Below, piece by piece: positions 4,409-11,618 of a stretch of DNA of 25,069 bases. This DNA is from a virus. Every line of letters begins with the position of its first letter. Within the stretch, counting starts at the first letter, position 1. Where the stretch lies: IMG/VR virus record IMGVR_UViG_3300043434_000052, positions 1 to 25,069 of that record. One strand, written 5' to 3'. Below the pieces are notes generated by a model. That model was not told the origin of the DNA and searched no databases. It saw nothing but the letters and a program-made list of their open reading frames with translations. A program made the translations under genes and the position numbers.

Positions 4409-6628
4409 TTATACGGTCCTTATAGTTATCTCAAGTATTCCACCGAAGCCATCAAAGCCTCTATCTGGTGGAGTTCCACGAACGAATGCGATTTGTTCAA
4501 TGACGCATTGACGAGATTCACCAGTGGTTAAGTCTTGCCAAGTTACAACGTCACCGTTTTCTTCTACTGATTCCAATGCACCAATGCGGTCCCAGGCTCT
4601 ACCCTCGTAGCCTGTCTGCACGTTGTATCGGTCAGTCTCCACGTCATAGCAAAAGACGGGAAATCTAAGTAGTCTCTGGCGAGGCGTAGCAATAGTTGCC
4701 TTTGCCTGATAGCCTTTCATAATAGGACCAAGAGATGCATCATCACCATCTCTGTACATAATGAACTTGTAAGCAACATACTCCTGAGCAGATTGTGGCT
4801 GAGAGGTAGTTACTTCAATAGGTGGTACAGATGAATCGTATGAGATGTGGTCATACTCATTACCATCTGCATCCACGGTTTCTAAAGTCATAGAGCCATA
4901 GGTGAAATCACCACGAGCAACAAGACGCTTAAAGTTCTTAGGCTCTAGTGTGTTGTATCTAATGTATCCAGTTTGTAGATAACCATTAGAAATTAATTCT
5001 GTATTTGATTCTACGTAGATTGTGCCAGGTGTATTTACAATAGCGGTAGCAGATGCAACTGCGGTAGATGCAACAGTTGAAGTTACCGCTGATGTGTAGG
5101 TAAATGTAAATTCAGTTACAGCAGATACGGTCCACGGACCAGTTGATGAGTTAAAGTTTGAATCAACTCCCTGCACCCAGACCTCATCATCTACTGCTAG
5201 TCCGTGAGCGGTTGAAGTAGTAAGGGTTGCAACACCTGAAGTCATAGCCTTATTGGTAATTACTGTTCCAACAGTTACGCCTTGAGTAGTAAACATTAGT
5301 TGGTCAGTACCGTCAGCAAAGGCACAGGCAGTTGTATAACGACCTGAGACACCGCTTTGGTATAAGTCATTAGCCCAAGCAAAGCGTAGGGTTTCAATCT
5401 CCGCACTTAAGTCAATACGAATAACTCCTGGCTCGCCATCTACACCAGTAGCACACCATACGTAGTGGTCACGAGATGCGAAGTCATAGCAAGGTTGTGA
5501 TGTTTCTACAATCAGTGGTCCGTAGTTGATAGAGCCAGCATCATCTACCTGCGCTACGCGGATACCTTTATTGGTTCCAATAATCATATAGCCTAAGTAA
5601 TAGTGAATCTTGTAGACAATCTCGCCCGTTGGGAACTCTGCAGCAGTAATCGCTGAGGTAAGGGTAGGCATTGTGCCATTGCTTGCAAGAGTAAACTTAA
5701 CAATAGTTGACTGGATACCATTGTAACCAGCAACATAGATAGCAGTACCAGATGCAGCAACGCTTGTGTATACGTGGCTAGTAGATGGATGTGAGTAAAC
5801 AGCAGTAGGGAATGAGCCAGCGTTAGGCGCAAACTCATAGACTGCATTGTTGACGCACATAACAATACGTTCTTTTACAAACTCCATTACAGCATCAGTA
5901 ACTACAATAGATGGAGAAGCAAACATTGTGGTCGCTGAAGTTGATGCGTTGCCTGTTAATGCTTTCTTATAGACAGTGGCTTTGCCACCACCTGAAGCGT
6001 TATTAGTTACCCAATAGGCTGTAGTTCCATCATCACAGATACCATAAACAGGAAAGTCAGTACCAGCGTTGTAGTTGATGAAGTGTGTTTCATTACCATT
6101 GGTATCAATCTTGTCTACGTCATACTCGTCAGTAAGTAATACACCCTCAGTGTTATTCCACTTGATAGAGCGTAGGTATTGATTAGGTCGCCCGTTAGTC
6201 TTTAATGCGCCAGTTGTAATGTGTCCTGGGTCTACATTGTTAAGCAGAGTTACTTGTCCTGGGGTCCAAACATCTACGCCTTTAGATTCTGCATAGCGAT
6301 AGTGTCCTGGGCTATCAGATGTAGTTGATGCTGGGTCATAGAATGTAATGCCATCTCCATAGTGGAATGATGACTGGCTACGAATCCACCAACCAGTAAG
6401 TGACTGCTCACCTGGTTCAGTCTGGTTATCAAACTGTTCCTTACGAAAAGGTGCTGTCTGTCTGATATAAGGACGTGAATCATTGATAGCATAAATGAAT
6501 GGCATACCACCAATTGCTATATCATAAGCAATATCTGTGTTCTGCCAGATAGCAGATGTTGCTACTACACCAACGTCAACCGCAATCGCACGCGTAGCAC
6601 GACCCTCGGTAATATCACGACCAGCCAC
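4409..6628 (-). CDS. Large tail protein, beta-propeller-like, with inserted beta domain
   Basis: The 739-aa protein is beta-rich. The N-terminal 100 residues include GWWIRSQSSFHYGDGITFY. A middle section (about 150-440) has repeats such as TAYWVTNN, TAIYVAGYNG and DHYVWCATGVDG, which look like propeller blades. At about 452-533 sits an Ser/Thr-rich domain of a type found in many phage proteins. The C-terminus (650-739, LLRFPVFCYDVETDRYN and onwards) forms a compact domain. The start is a GTG at 6628 with a good SD (TAGGAGAATAA). Position after the fibre and adhesin genes and before lysis suggests a tail nozzle, baseplate or receptor-contact protein. The exact role is uncertain. There is no signal peptide or membrane span. 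Confidence 0.7.
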   Translation of the reverse strand: MAGRDITEGRATRAIAVDVGVVATSAIWQNTDIAYDIAIGGMPFIYAINDSRPYIRQTAPFRKEQFDNQTEPGEQSLTGWWIRSQSSFHYGDGITFYDPASTTSDSPGHYRYAESKGVDVWTPGQVTLLNNVDPGHITTGALKTNGRPNQYLRSIKWNNTEGVLLTDEYDVDKIDTNGNETHFINYNAGTDFPVYGICDDGTTAYWVTNNASGGGKATVYKKALTGNASTSATTMFASPSIVVTDAVMEFVKERIVMCVNNAVYEFAPNAGSFPTAVYSHPSTSHVYTSVAASGTAIYVAGYNGIQSTIVKFTLASNGTMPTLTSAITAAEFPTGEIVYKIHYYLGYMIIGTNKGIRVAQVDDAGSINYGPLIVETSQPCYDFASRDHYVWCATGVDGEPGVIRIDLSAEIETLRFAWANDLYQSGVSGRYTTACAFADGTDQLMFTTQGVTVGTVITNKAMTSGVATLTTSTAHGLAVDDEVWVQGVDSNFNSSTGPWTVSAVTEFTFTYTSAVTSTVASTAVASATAIVNTPGTIYVESNTELISNGYLQTGYIRYNTLEPKNFKRLVARGDFTYGSMTLETVDADGNEYDHISYDSSVPPIEVTTSQPQSAQEYVAYKFIMYRDGDDASLGPIMKGYQAKATIATPRQRLLRFPVFCYDVETDRYNVQTGYEGRAWDRIGALESVEENGDVVTWQDLTTGESRQCVIEQIAFVRGTPPDRGFDGFGGILEITIRTV

Positions 6629-6636
6629 TTATTCTC

Positions 6637-7356
6637 CTAGCCTTGTTGTTTGAATTTCTCTTGCATTGATTGCATAGTCCAGTACATTGCGTAGTAGTCA
6701 TAGTCCAGACTAAAACGCTTCATATGCTTAACTCTTGCCCCAGTGTGTGCGTGCAGTGGAACTCCTGCTGCTTTCATCTTTCTAAAGAAGATAATGTCCT
6801 CACCAATAAACTCATCATCAGATGAGCCACCAGTTTCTAGGAACATAGATTCGCCAGGGAACTTATCTCGCATCTTCTGGATGATTGACTTGTGCATTAA
6901 GACAAGACCAAAGCCAGCACAATCTACTTTGATAACTTCGTTATCAGGTAGTGGGTGAACGTATTGAATCTGGAACTCAGATACGTCATTGAATAGAACA
7001 GGATAAGGTTTCATAAGAGTTCCCTCATTCTCTTTAGAGATGAAGTAAACTCCACTTACGACAGGTCGTAGGTTCTTATCTGCTGTCTTCCATAGTTTTG
7101 CTATTACGTCTAAAGTCAGAACAATGTCTGAATCCACCCATAACAGCCAGTCAGTCTTGACTTTATCTGCCCAGTGGTCAAATGCCACCTGACGCTGACG
7201 ACCAATCTGGTTACCCTGCACACGAATTGATGTGGTAATAGGCATACCATTGGCTGCGCCAGTGATGGTGGCGTTCATTAACCCCTCGGCAAACTTGCCA
7301 TCTACTGTTCCATTGTCGCACCAAGCAAGTGCAACTGTTTCTTTTGGTCCTATCAT
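6637..7356 (-). CDS. GT-A type glycosyltransferase
   Basis: The 239-aa product looks like a GT-A fold glycosyltransferase. WLLWVDSDIV (70-79) holds the metal- and sugar-nucleotide-binding D-x-D motif. SGVYFIS and VDCAGFGLVLMHKS (about 101-157) form the acceptor-side strands. GEDIIFF (185-191) supplies the usual catalytic (E/D)D. His202, His204 and His211 in LHAHTGARVKHM match the terminal metal-binding His region. The N-terminal Rossmann strand is short. It has an SD (AAAGGGG) before ATG 7356 and sits between adhesin genes and the large tail protein. A likely job is adding sugars to the virion fibres or to host surface glycans. The donor and acceptor are unknown. Confidence 0.8.
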   Translation of the reverse strand: MIGPKETVALAWCDNGTVDGKFAEGLMNATITGAANGMPITTSIRVQGNQIGRQRQVAFDHWADKVKTDWLLWVDSDIVLTLDVIAKLWKTADKNLRPVVSGVYFISKENEGTLMKPYPVLFNDVSEFQIQYVHPLPDNEVIKVDCAGFGLVLMHKSIIQKMRDKFPGESMFLETGGSSDDEFIGEDIIFFRKMKAAGVPLHAHTGARVKHMKRFSLDYDYYAMYWTMQSMQEKFKQQG

Positions 7357-7373
7357 TTCGTCCCCTTTGTTTG

Positions 7374-7598
7374 TTACTTAGATAGTGCAGCGATTTCGTC
7401 AGCAGTCAAACCTAGCGCTGCTAACTTAGCCTGTGCAGATGCCTTTGCTTCTGCTGCTGCAGCCTCTGCTGCTTCGCGTTCTGCTTGTGCTTGTGCTGCT
7501 TCTGCCGCAGCCGCCTCTAACGCCGCTACTTCCTCTGCGGTTAATTCTATTTCCAGCGTTTCGCCAGTTTCGCAATTAACTTCAATGCGTGTTGCCAT
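7374..7598 (-). CDS. 74-aa Ala/Glu-rich coiled-coil protein
   Basis: The product begins with a short beta hairpin, RIEVNCETGETLEIELT. A long helix of Ala, Glu and Gln (about 20-60) follows, and the end is KLAALGLTADEIAALSK. Such proteins with an ELTAEE entry and LGLTADEIAAL exit are frequent near tail fibre genes of phages. Assembly helper or fibre-associated coil are reasonable ideas, neither proven. The SD is AAGGAGAAATAA before ATG 7598. There is no signal peptide or membrane span. Confidence 0.65.
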   Translation of the reverse strand: MATRIEVNCETGETLEIELTAEEVAALEAAAAEAAQAQAEREAAEAAAAEAKASAQAKLAALGLTADEIAALSK

Positions 7599-7608
7599 TT
7601 ATTTCTCC

Positions 7609-8121
7609 TTATGAGTTCTTGATACCGTATAGAAAGAATGATGAGCCTGTGACAAAGTTAGCCTGTGCAGTAACCGTTAGAGAGGTTATGGCTGCTGTAT
7701 CCCTAAACAATGATGCGGTTGCATCAATATAAGCGGTTGATAAATTATTTTCCTGCGCATTGAAAGATGATAATGGTTTATTGGTGCTTGCGAGATAATT
7801 AGGTAAATATACTTCGTGAGAACTGAAAGTGTTTGCCGTTGCGGTATTTCCACTCATAACGAATAATTGCATACGAGCCGAGTTAGTTTCTCTATTAGAA
7901 CCTGCTGACCCACCATCTCCGAATAAATTAGTATTAGAATAAATTGAAGAAGTTGAACCGTTAATTAAAAGATTTATTTCATTATTTCCACCAGCAGCAG
8001 AACCTCGTGCACTAATCCTCAACACCAAATCAGTATAAGTATTAGGAATAGCCGAAAAGGTAACAGATGCAGCAGATGATGAAAGCGTATTAGATGCGAT
8101 TAGATTATATGTTACTGGCAT
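7609..8121 (-). CDS. Adhesin-like beta protein, LYGIK paralog 3
   Basis: This 170-aa protein is one of three related neighbours. It shares SSSAASVTFSAIPNTYTDL near the N-terminus and ITSLTV...FFLYGIK at the C-terminus. The middle part varies and is rich in Ser, Asn and Thr, as in receptor-binding or fibre-tip domains. A beta sandwich is likely, since hydrophobic residues alternate throughout. Its ATG overlaps the TAA of the second paralog (TAATG), so the copies are translated in a chain. It lacks the N-terminal anchor seen on the first paralog. I infer a tail adhesin or fibre subunit. Confidence 0.65.
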   Translation of the reverse strand: MPVTYNLIASNTLSSSAASVTFSAIPNTYTDLVLRISARGSAAGGNNEINLLINGSTSSIYSNTNLFGDGGSAGSNRETNSARMQLFVMSGNTATANTFSSHEVYLPNYLASTNKPLSSFNAQENNLSTAYIDATASLFRDTAAITSLTVTAQANFVTGSSFFLYGIKNS

Positions 8122-8618
8122 TATGCCGCCTTAATTCCGTAAAGGGTTGCAGTTGTGCCTGCTGCCATTGTTCCGCTTACTGCTAAAGCGACTGTTGTTA
8201 TGGCAGAAGTACTTCGCCACAATCCGACAGTATTAGTAACTGATCCGCTGCCATTTAAATCCGCATTATCACTAGTTAATACAGTTTTATAGGTAGAACC
8301 AGCATAAGAAAATATATCTACTATTCTTAAAGTTGGGGTAGTTTGCAAGTTTGTTGTATAGGTTAAATCTATTTTGGTTCTATTTGATAATAATGACGAA
8401 GTAGCGGCTGTTCCATTACCTCTTAGGGCAGTTTGAGAATAATTAGTAGCAGTATCACTATTAAAATTTAAGTCTAACCCAACCGCAGTTGTTCCGATTG
8501 CCGTAACTATTAGCCTCAAATCCGTATAAGCAGAACTAATTGAACTAAACGTAATTGAAGCTGCTGCGCTACTTAGCGTAGTAGTAGCGATAGGCTCGTA
8601 AGTTGGTCCAGCTGCCAC
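8121..8618 (-). CDS. Adhesin-like beta protein, LYGIK paralog 2
   Basis: The product (165 aa from GTG 8618) shares TTLSSAAASITFSSISSAYT at its start and ITTVALAV...ATLYGIKAA at its end with its two neighbours. A longer frame from 8684 exists, but its first 22 residues are read from the end of the preceding gene and have no counterpart in the paralogs. The GTG at 8618, one base after the preceding TAA and with AAGGGAG six bases upstream, gives a protein aligned with paralog 3 from its first residues. Ser/Thr-rich beta structure. A tail fibre or receptor-binding part is inferred. Confidence 0.65.
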   Translation of the reverse strand: MAAGPTYEPIATTTLSSAAASITFSSISSAYTDLRLIVTAIGTTAVGLDLNFNSDTATNYSQTALRGNGTAATSSLLSNRTKIDLTYTTNLQTTPTLRIVDIFSYAGSTYKTVLTSDNADLNGSGSVTNTVGLWRSTSAITTVALAVSGTMAAGTTATLYGIKAA

Positions 8619-8619
8619 G

Positions 8620-9189
8620 TTACGCTCCCTTAATTCCGTATAGTGCAAAGGTTGAATTACTTGAAAAAAAGCCGCCATCAACATTTAATGTTAAAGTCGT
8701 AATAGCAGCAGTGTTAATTCTTTGACCACTAGTAAGCATTACTATTCCAGTACCATTAGCATCATAACCAGTTAAAGCCCTAATCGTTTTATTTTTAGTA
8801 GTTGAAGCGTAATCGTGAATATCAATAATTCCTACACCCATTTGAGCAGTAGTAGCGGAATCAGATTGTCTAAATTGTGCAATTCTTGTATTACTTACAT
8901 CAGATAATGTTGCGGCCGAAGTACCATTTCCATAAAGAGCGTGGTCAGAATAATTTGTACCAGTATCGCTATTTATTCTTAAATACATAACGTTATCAGT
9001 TGTGCCTCTAGACAAATATCTTAATTGTAAATGTGTATAAGTTCCAGGAATAGAACTAAAGGTAATTGTTCCGCTAGAACCTGTGCCTGTTACAGTAGCA
9101 ATGGACTCAAATGAAGGTGGCACATAATAAGAGTTGCCTACTAATAAACTACCACGCTTTAACTTATTGGCAATACTAGTTACTGCCAT
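8620..9189 (-). CDS. Adhesin-like beta protein, LYGIK paralog 1 with fibre anchor
   Basis: The 189-aa product combines two modules. Residues 1-25 (KRGSLLVGNSYYVPP) match the N-termini of the two glycine-rich proteins upstream, so this is probably a shared attachment segment. The rest (GTITFSSIPGTYTHLQLRYL ... FALYGIKGA) is the first of three tandem related beta domains. The ATG at 9189 lies 14 bases inside the previous gene. This copy carries the anchor and the two downstream copies do not. Anchored copy and free copies could assemble together at the fibre tip. A receptor-binding role is inferred from position and modular make-up. Confidence 0.68.
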   Translation of the reverse strand: MAVTSIANKLKRGSLLVGNSYYVPPSFESIATVTGTGSSGTITFSSIPGTYTHLQLRYLSRGTTDNVMYLRINSDTGTNYSDHALYGNGTSAATLSDVSNTRIAQFRQSDSATTAQMGVGIIDIHDYASTTKNKTIRALTGYDANGTGIVMLTSGQRINTAAITTLTLNVDGGFFSSNSTFALYGIKGA

Positions 9190-9547
9190 CTGTTACCTCA
9201 TCCCAAGATAGAGTTGCTTCATTCCAAATATAAAACTTGCCATCAGAAGGGTATGGAGTAGGAGGCTGCCATCTAGCATTATCATCTAGTGTCCAAGATG
9301 GGTATGGTTGAGGGGCAAAGAAATGGTCAGCAATAGGGTCATAAGTGCTTCCAATACCAGCATAATTCTTGCGGAAGGTTCCATTGTATGAAGTCTGAAC
9401 CCAACGAGTATCTTCACCAAATAAAGACTTGCAGAAGAGTACGCCTTTAGTTTCTGATTCTACTCCATCAAGTAGCAACTCATCATTGGCTACTACAATA
9501 ACTTGAGTAACTATATTGTTTTCATCTAGTTGTGCAAAGTGTGCCAT
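9176..9547 (-). CDS. Conserved 123-aa phage tail-region protein
   Basis: The product starts MAHFAQLDENNIVTQVIVV and contains WVQTSYNGTFRKNYAGIG, PQPYPSWTLD and a final WNEATLSWDEV. This recognisable small protein is widespread near tail fibre genes of aquatic phages. Its Trp-, Tyr- and Pro-rich C-terminal half looks like a surface-binding or assembly segment. The role is not established. The stop overlaps the next gene by 14 bases and the ATG at 9547 follows an SD-like AAGG. The steady presence in fibre clusters suggests a tail fibre accessory or assembly protein. Confidence 0.75.
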   Translation of the reverse strand: MAHFAQLDENNIVTQVIVVANDELLLDGVESETKGVLFCKSLFGEDTRWVQTSYNGTFRKNYAGIGSTYDPIADHFFAPQPYPSWTLDDNARWQPPTPYPSDGKFYIWNEATLSWDEVTDGSN

Positions 9548-9556
9548 TGATTTTCC

Positions 9557-10438
9557 TTAGAATGTAATTGAACCTGTGCTTGTAAATGTATAGTAAGTGT
9601 ATCCACCAGTAACAACTCTTGTAGGTGAGCCTGTTGTTGATGCTGCAGTGATGTTTCCAGCAAGTCTAAATATTACAAGACCTGAACCTCCAGTAGCGCC
9701 AGAAGCAGAACCATTAGAGCCACCTGCTCCACCTCCAGTATTTGCTGTACCGTTTTGACCAGCGCCAGAGTTGCTTCCATTACCGCCACCACCAAGTCCG
9801 CCGTTTGCTGCTGAACCAGACGTAGAGTATCCACCACCTCCACCACCTGCATAGTAACCACTAGCGCCAGTTGATGTTGCACTAGCCCAAGTAGACCAAG
9901 TATTTAAACCGTCTCCACCTGCACCAGCATTTGATGTAGTTCCATTTGTTCCAGCAGTTCCAGCGCCTCCGCCGCCACCATAACCTTCTTTTGATGTTGA
10001 AGAAAAAGAAATAGATGTTCCGCCAGTATTTCCATATCCTGTATAACCAGTTCCTGATGTTTGAGTTGCAGTTCCACCAGCACTGCCAGCACCGCCATTC
10101 CAACCACCACAGCCACCAGACCCGCCAGCGCCACCAACAGTGCTGTAACGAGAACCACCATAACCACCACCGACAGCAGTTATGCCAGAAACAGTAGAAT
10201 TATTTCCATTAGTACTTATTGCACCACCAGCACCTACGGTAACAGTATAAGAAGTTCCAACAATAAGAGCATAAGAAGAACCATAAGCAATACCACCAGC
10301 ACCTGCGCCACCGCCTTGTGTTTGGCTTCCGCCACCACCTCCAATTACTAAAATATCAGTTAATATTGGATTGTATGCGTTGTTACCAACAAGTAAACTA
10401 CGGCTGAATATACCTGTCTTAAGACTTCTAATTGCCAT
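9557..10438 (-). CDS. Glycine-rich tail adhesin with shared N-terminal anchor
   Basis: The 293-aa protein has a 25-residue anchor (KTGIFSRSLLVGNNAYNP), then DILVIGGGGG and a long glycine-rich body with GGGAGAGG, GGAGGSGGCGG and similar runs. Before the body come TSYTVTVGAGG strands, and the end is TTGSPTRVVTGGYTYYTF, a conserved capping segment. The layout resembles the glycine-rich tail domain of phages, which can pack as polyglycine type II helices, as in the T4-like gp38 adhesin. It is probably a receptor-binding fibre tip. The next gene upstream at 10447-11274 is a paralog. ATG 10438 follows an AAGGAA SD. Confidence 0.75.
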   Translation of the reverse strand: MAIRSLKTGIFSRSLLVGNNAYNPILTDILVIGGGGGSQTQGGGAGAGGIAYGSSYALIVGTSYTVTVGAGGAISTNGNNSTVSGITAVGGGYGGSRYSTVGGAGGSGGCGGWNGGAGSAGGTATQTSGTGYTGYGNTGGTSISFSSTSKEGYGGGGGAGTAGTNGTTSNAGAGGDGLNTWSTWASATSTGASGYYAGGGGGGYSTSGSAANGGLGGGGNGSNSGAGQNGTANTGGGAGGSNGSASGATGGSGLVIFRLAGNITAASTTGSPTRVVTGGYTYYTFTSTGSITF

Positions 10439-10446
10439 TGTATTCC

Positions 10447-11274
10447 TTAGTAAGTAATAGTGCCTGAACCAGTAAATTTATAAATATGATATGAACCAGA
10501 TGTAGTATAAGTAGGAGAACCTGTAGTAGATGTTGCTGCTTGCAATGCTCTAACAATTACAATACCTGAACCACCAGCAGAGTTTAGGAAATCAGTACTA
10601 CCATCTCCACCACCTCCACCGCCACCTGTGTTTACAGTACCTGAAGTTCCTTGTCCTCCAGAACTTCCCGCACCTCCTCCATAAGAAGCGGAACCACCAG
10701 AACCAGCGTAGGCTCCACCACCTCCACCGCCAGCATAGTTTGTTGATGTGCCAGAAATGCTACTAGTTACACCAATGCCACCAGTACCGCCAGCGCCAGA
10801 ACCGCCATTGGCTCCAACACCGCCAGCACCGCCTCCGCCACCACCTCCATAAGTTACAGAGTTACCACCAGCATATCCTTGTCCAGAAGTTCCAGCACCA
10901 CCTGTGTTATTACCATCACCGCAAGCACCACCACCAGAACCACCAGGATTACCGTTTCCGCCATAAGCGCCCATACCACCGCCATAACAAGTGAATGAAC
11001 CTAGTACAGAATTACTTCCATCTCCAGGAGAACCTCCACCTGGCGCACCAGCGCCAACAGTTACAGTATAAGAAGTTCCAGTAGTTAAGCCAGTTGTGCC
11101 AGTTAATAAACCACCAGCACCGCCTCCACCGCCACCGCGGGAACCACGACCTAAACCAGAACCTCCACCTGCAACAATCAAGTAATCAACTGATACGGTT
11201 GGTGTGTAATAAGAATTACCAGCAAGCAAACTAGAAGGTGAAACAACACCTGTCTTGAAACTTGAAATAGACAT
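10447..11274 (-). CDS. Glycine-rich tail adhesin, paralog
   Basis: This 275-aa protein has the same plan as the one at 9557-10438. The anchor is FKTGVVSPSSLLAGNSYYTP, and DYLIVAGGGSG enters the glycine-rich core. TGTSYTVTVGAGAPGG is a hydrophobic strand, many GGGGG runs follow, and the cap is TTGSPTYTTSGSYHIYKFTG. Cores of the two proteins differ in run length and in interspersed residues, as expected for receptor-contact regions under diversification. Its ATG overlaps the TAA of the 111-aa gene (TAATG). A receptor-binding tail tip role is inferred from the glycine-rich domain family and position. Confidence 0.75.
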   Translation of the reverse strand: MSISSFKTGVVSPSSLLAGNSYYTPTVSVDYLIVAGGGSGLGRGSRGGGGGGAGGLLTGTTGLTTGTSYTVTVGAGAPGGGSPGDGSNSVLGSFTCYGGGMGAYGGNGNPGGSGGGACGDGNNTGGAGTSGQGYAGGNSVTYGGGGGGGAGGVGANGGSGAGGTGGIGVTSSISGTSTNYAGGGGGGAYAGSGGSASYGGGAGSSGGQGTSGTVNTGGGGGGGDGSTDFLNSAGGSGIVIVRALQAATSTTGSPTYTTSGSYHIYKFTGSGTITY

Positions 11275-11609
11275 TAGGCAGCAGCCTCATCTCCAAACGC
11301 TTGGAAAGCAATATTTGCAGTAGAAGCATAAACTTTGATTACGTCTCCAGTAGCGAGTGTTAGACCTACTGTAATAATTGTGGTATCAGAAGCGCCAACC
11401 GTAATATCATATCCAAAGTATTGTTTATTCAAAATGGTTGCTGATACATCAGCAGAAGGTTGAATAATAATACGGAATGTAGCGGCAGTTGATGTGAGGT
11501 TTGCTACTGAAATACTAGATACAACCGCTTCCTTTGAGGAGGGAACTGTATATAGAGTTGTTACTGTAGTTGCTGATGGGTTTGATTGCCCAAGAACTTT
11601 TTTAGACAT
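11274..11609 (-). CDS. 111-aa beta-sandwich virion protein
   Basis: The product starts MSKKVLGQSNPSATTVTTLY and continues with alternating hydrophobic strands (AVVSSISVANLTSTAATFRI, TTIITVGLTLATGDVIKVY) and ends FGDEAAA. This is a short beta-sandwich protein common in the fibre regions of phages. It has no signal peptide or enzyme motif. It sits between the heptad-repeat fibre and the glycine-rich proteins and may be a fibre-attached decoration or a fibre adaptor. ATG 11609 has a strong SD (AAGGAGAAATA), suggesting high expression. Confidence 0.7.
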   Translation of the reverse strand: MSKKVLGQSNPSATTVTTLYTVPSSKEAVVSSISVANLTSTAATFRIIIQPSADVSATILNKQYFGYDITVGASDTTIITVGLTLATGDVIKVYASTANIAFQAFGDEAAA

Positions 11610-11618
11610 TATTTCTCC

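Noticed and set aside
8121-8684. Longer start at 8684 for the second LYGIK paralog
   Set aside because: The extra 22 residues have no counterpart in paralogs, overlap the preceding gene by 65 bases, and a GTG at 8618 has a better SD.
9673-10351. Several open frames on both strands over the glycine-rich genes
   Set aside because: They follow from the repetitive GGN codons. Products are homopolymer-like, and the minus-strand frame with anchor and cap is clearly the real gene.
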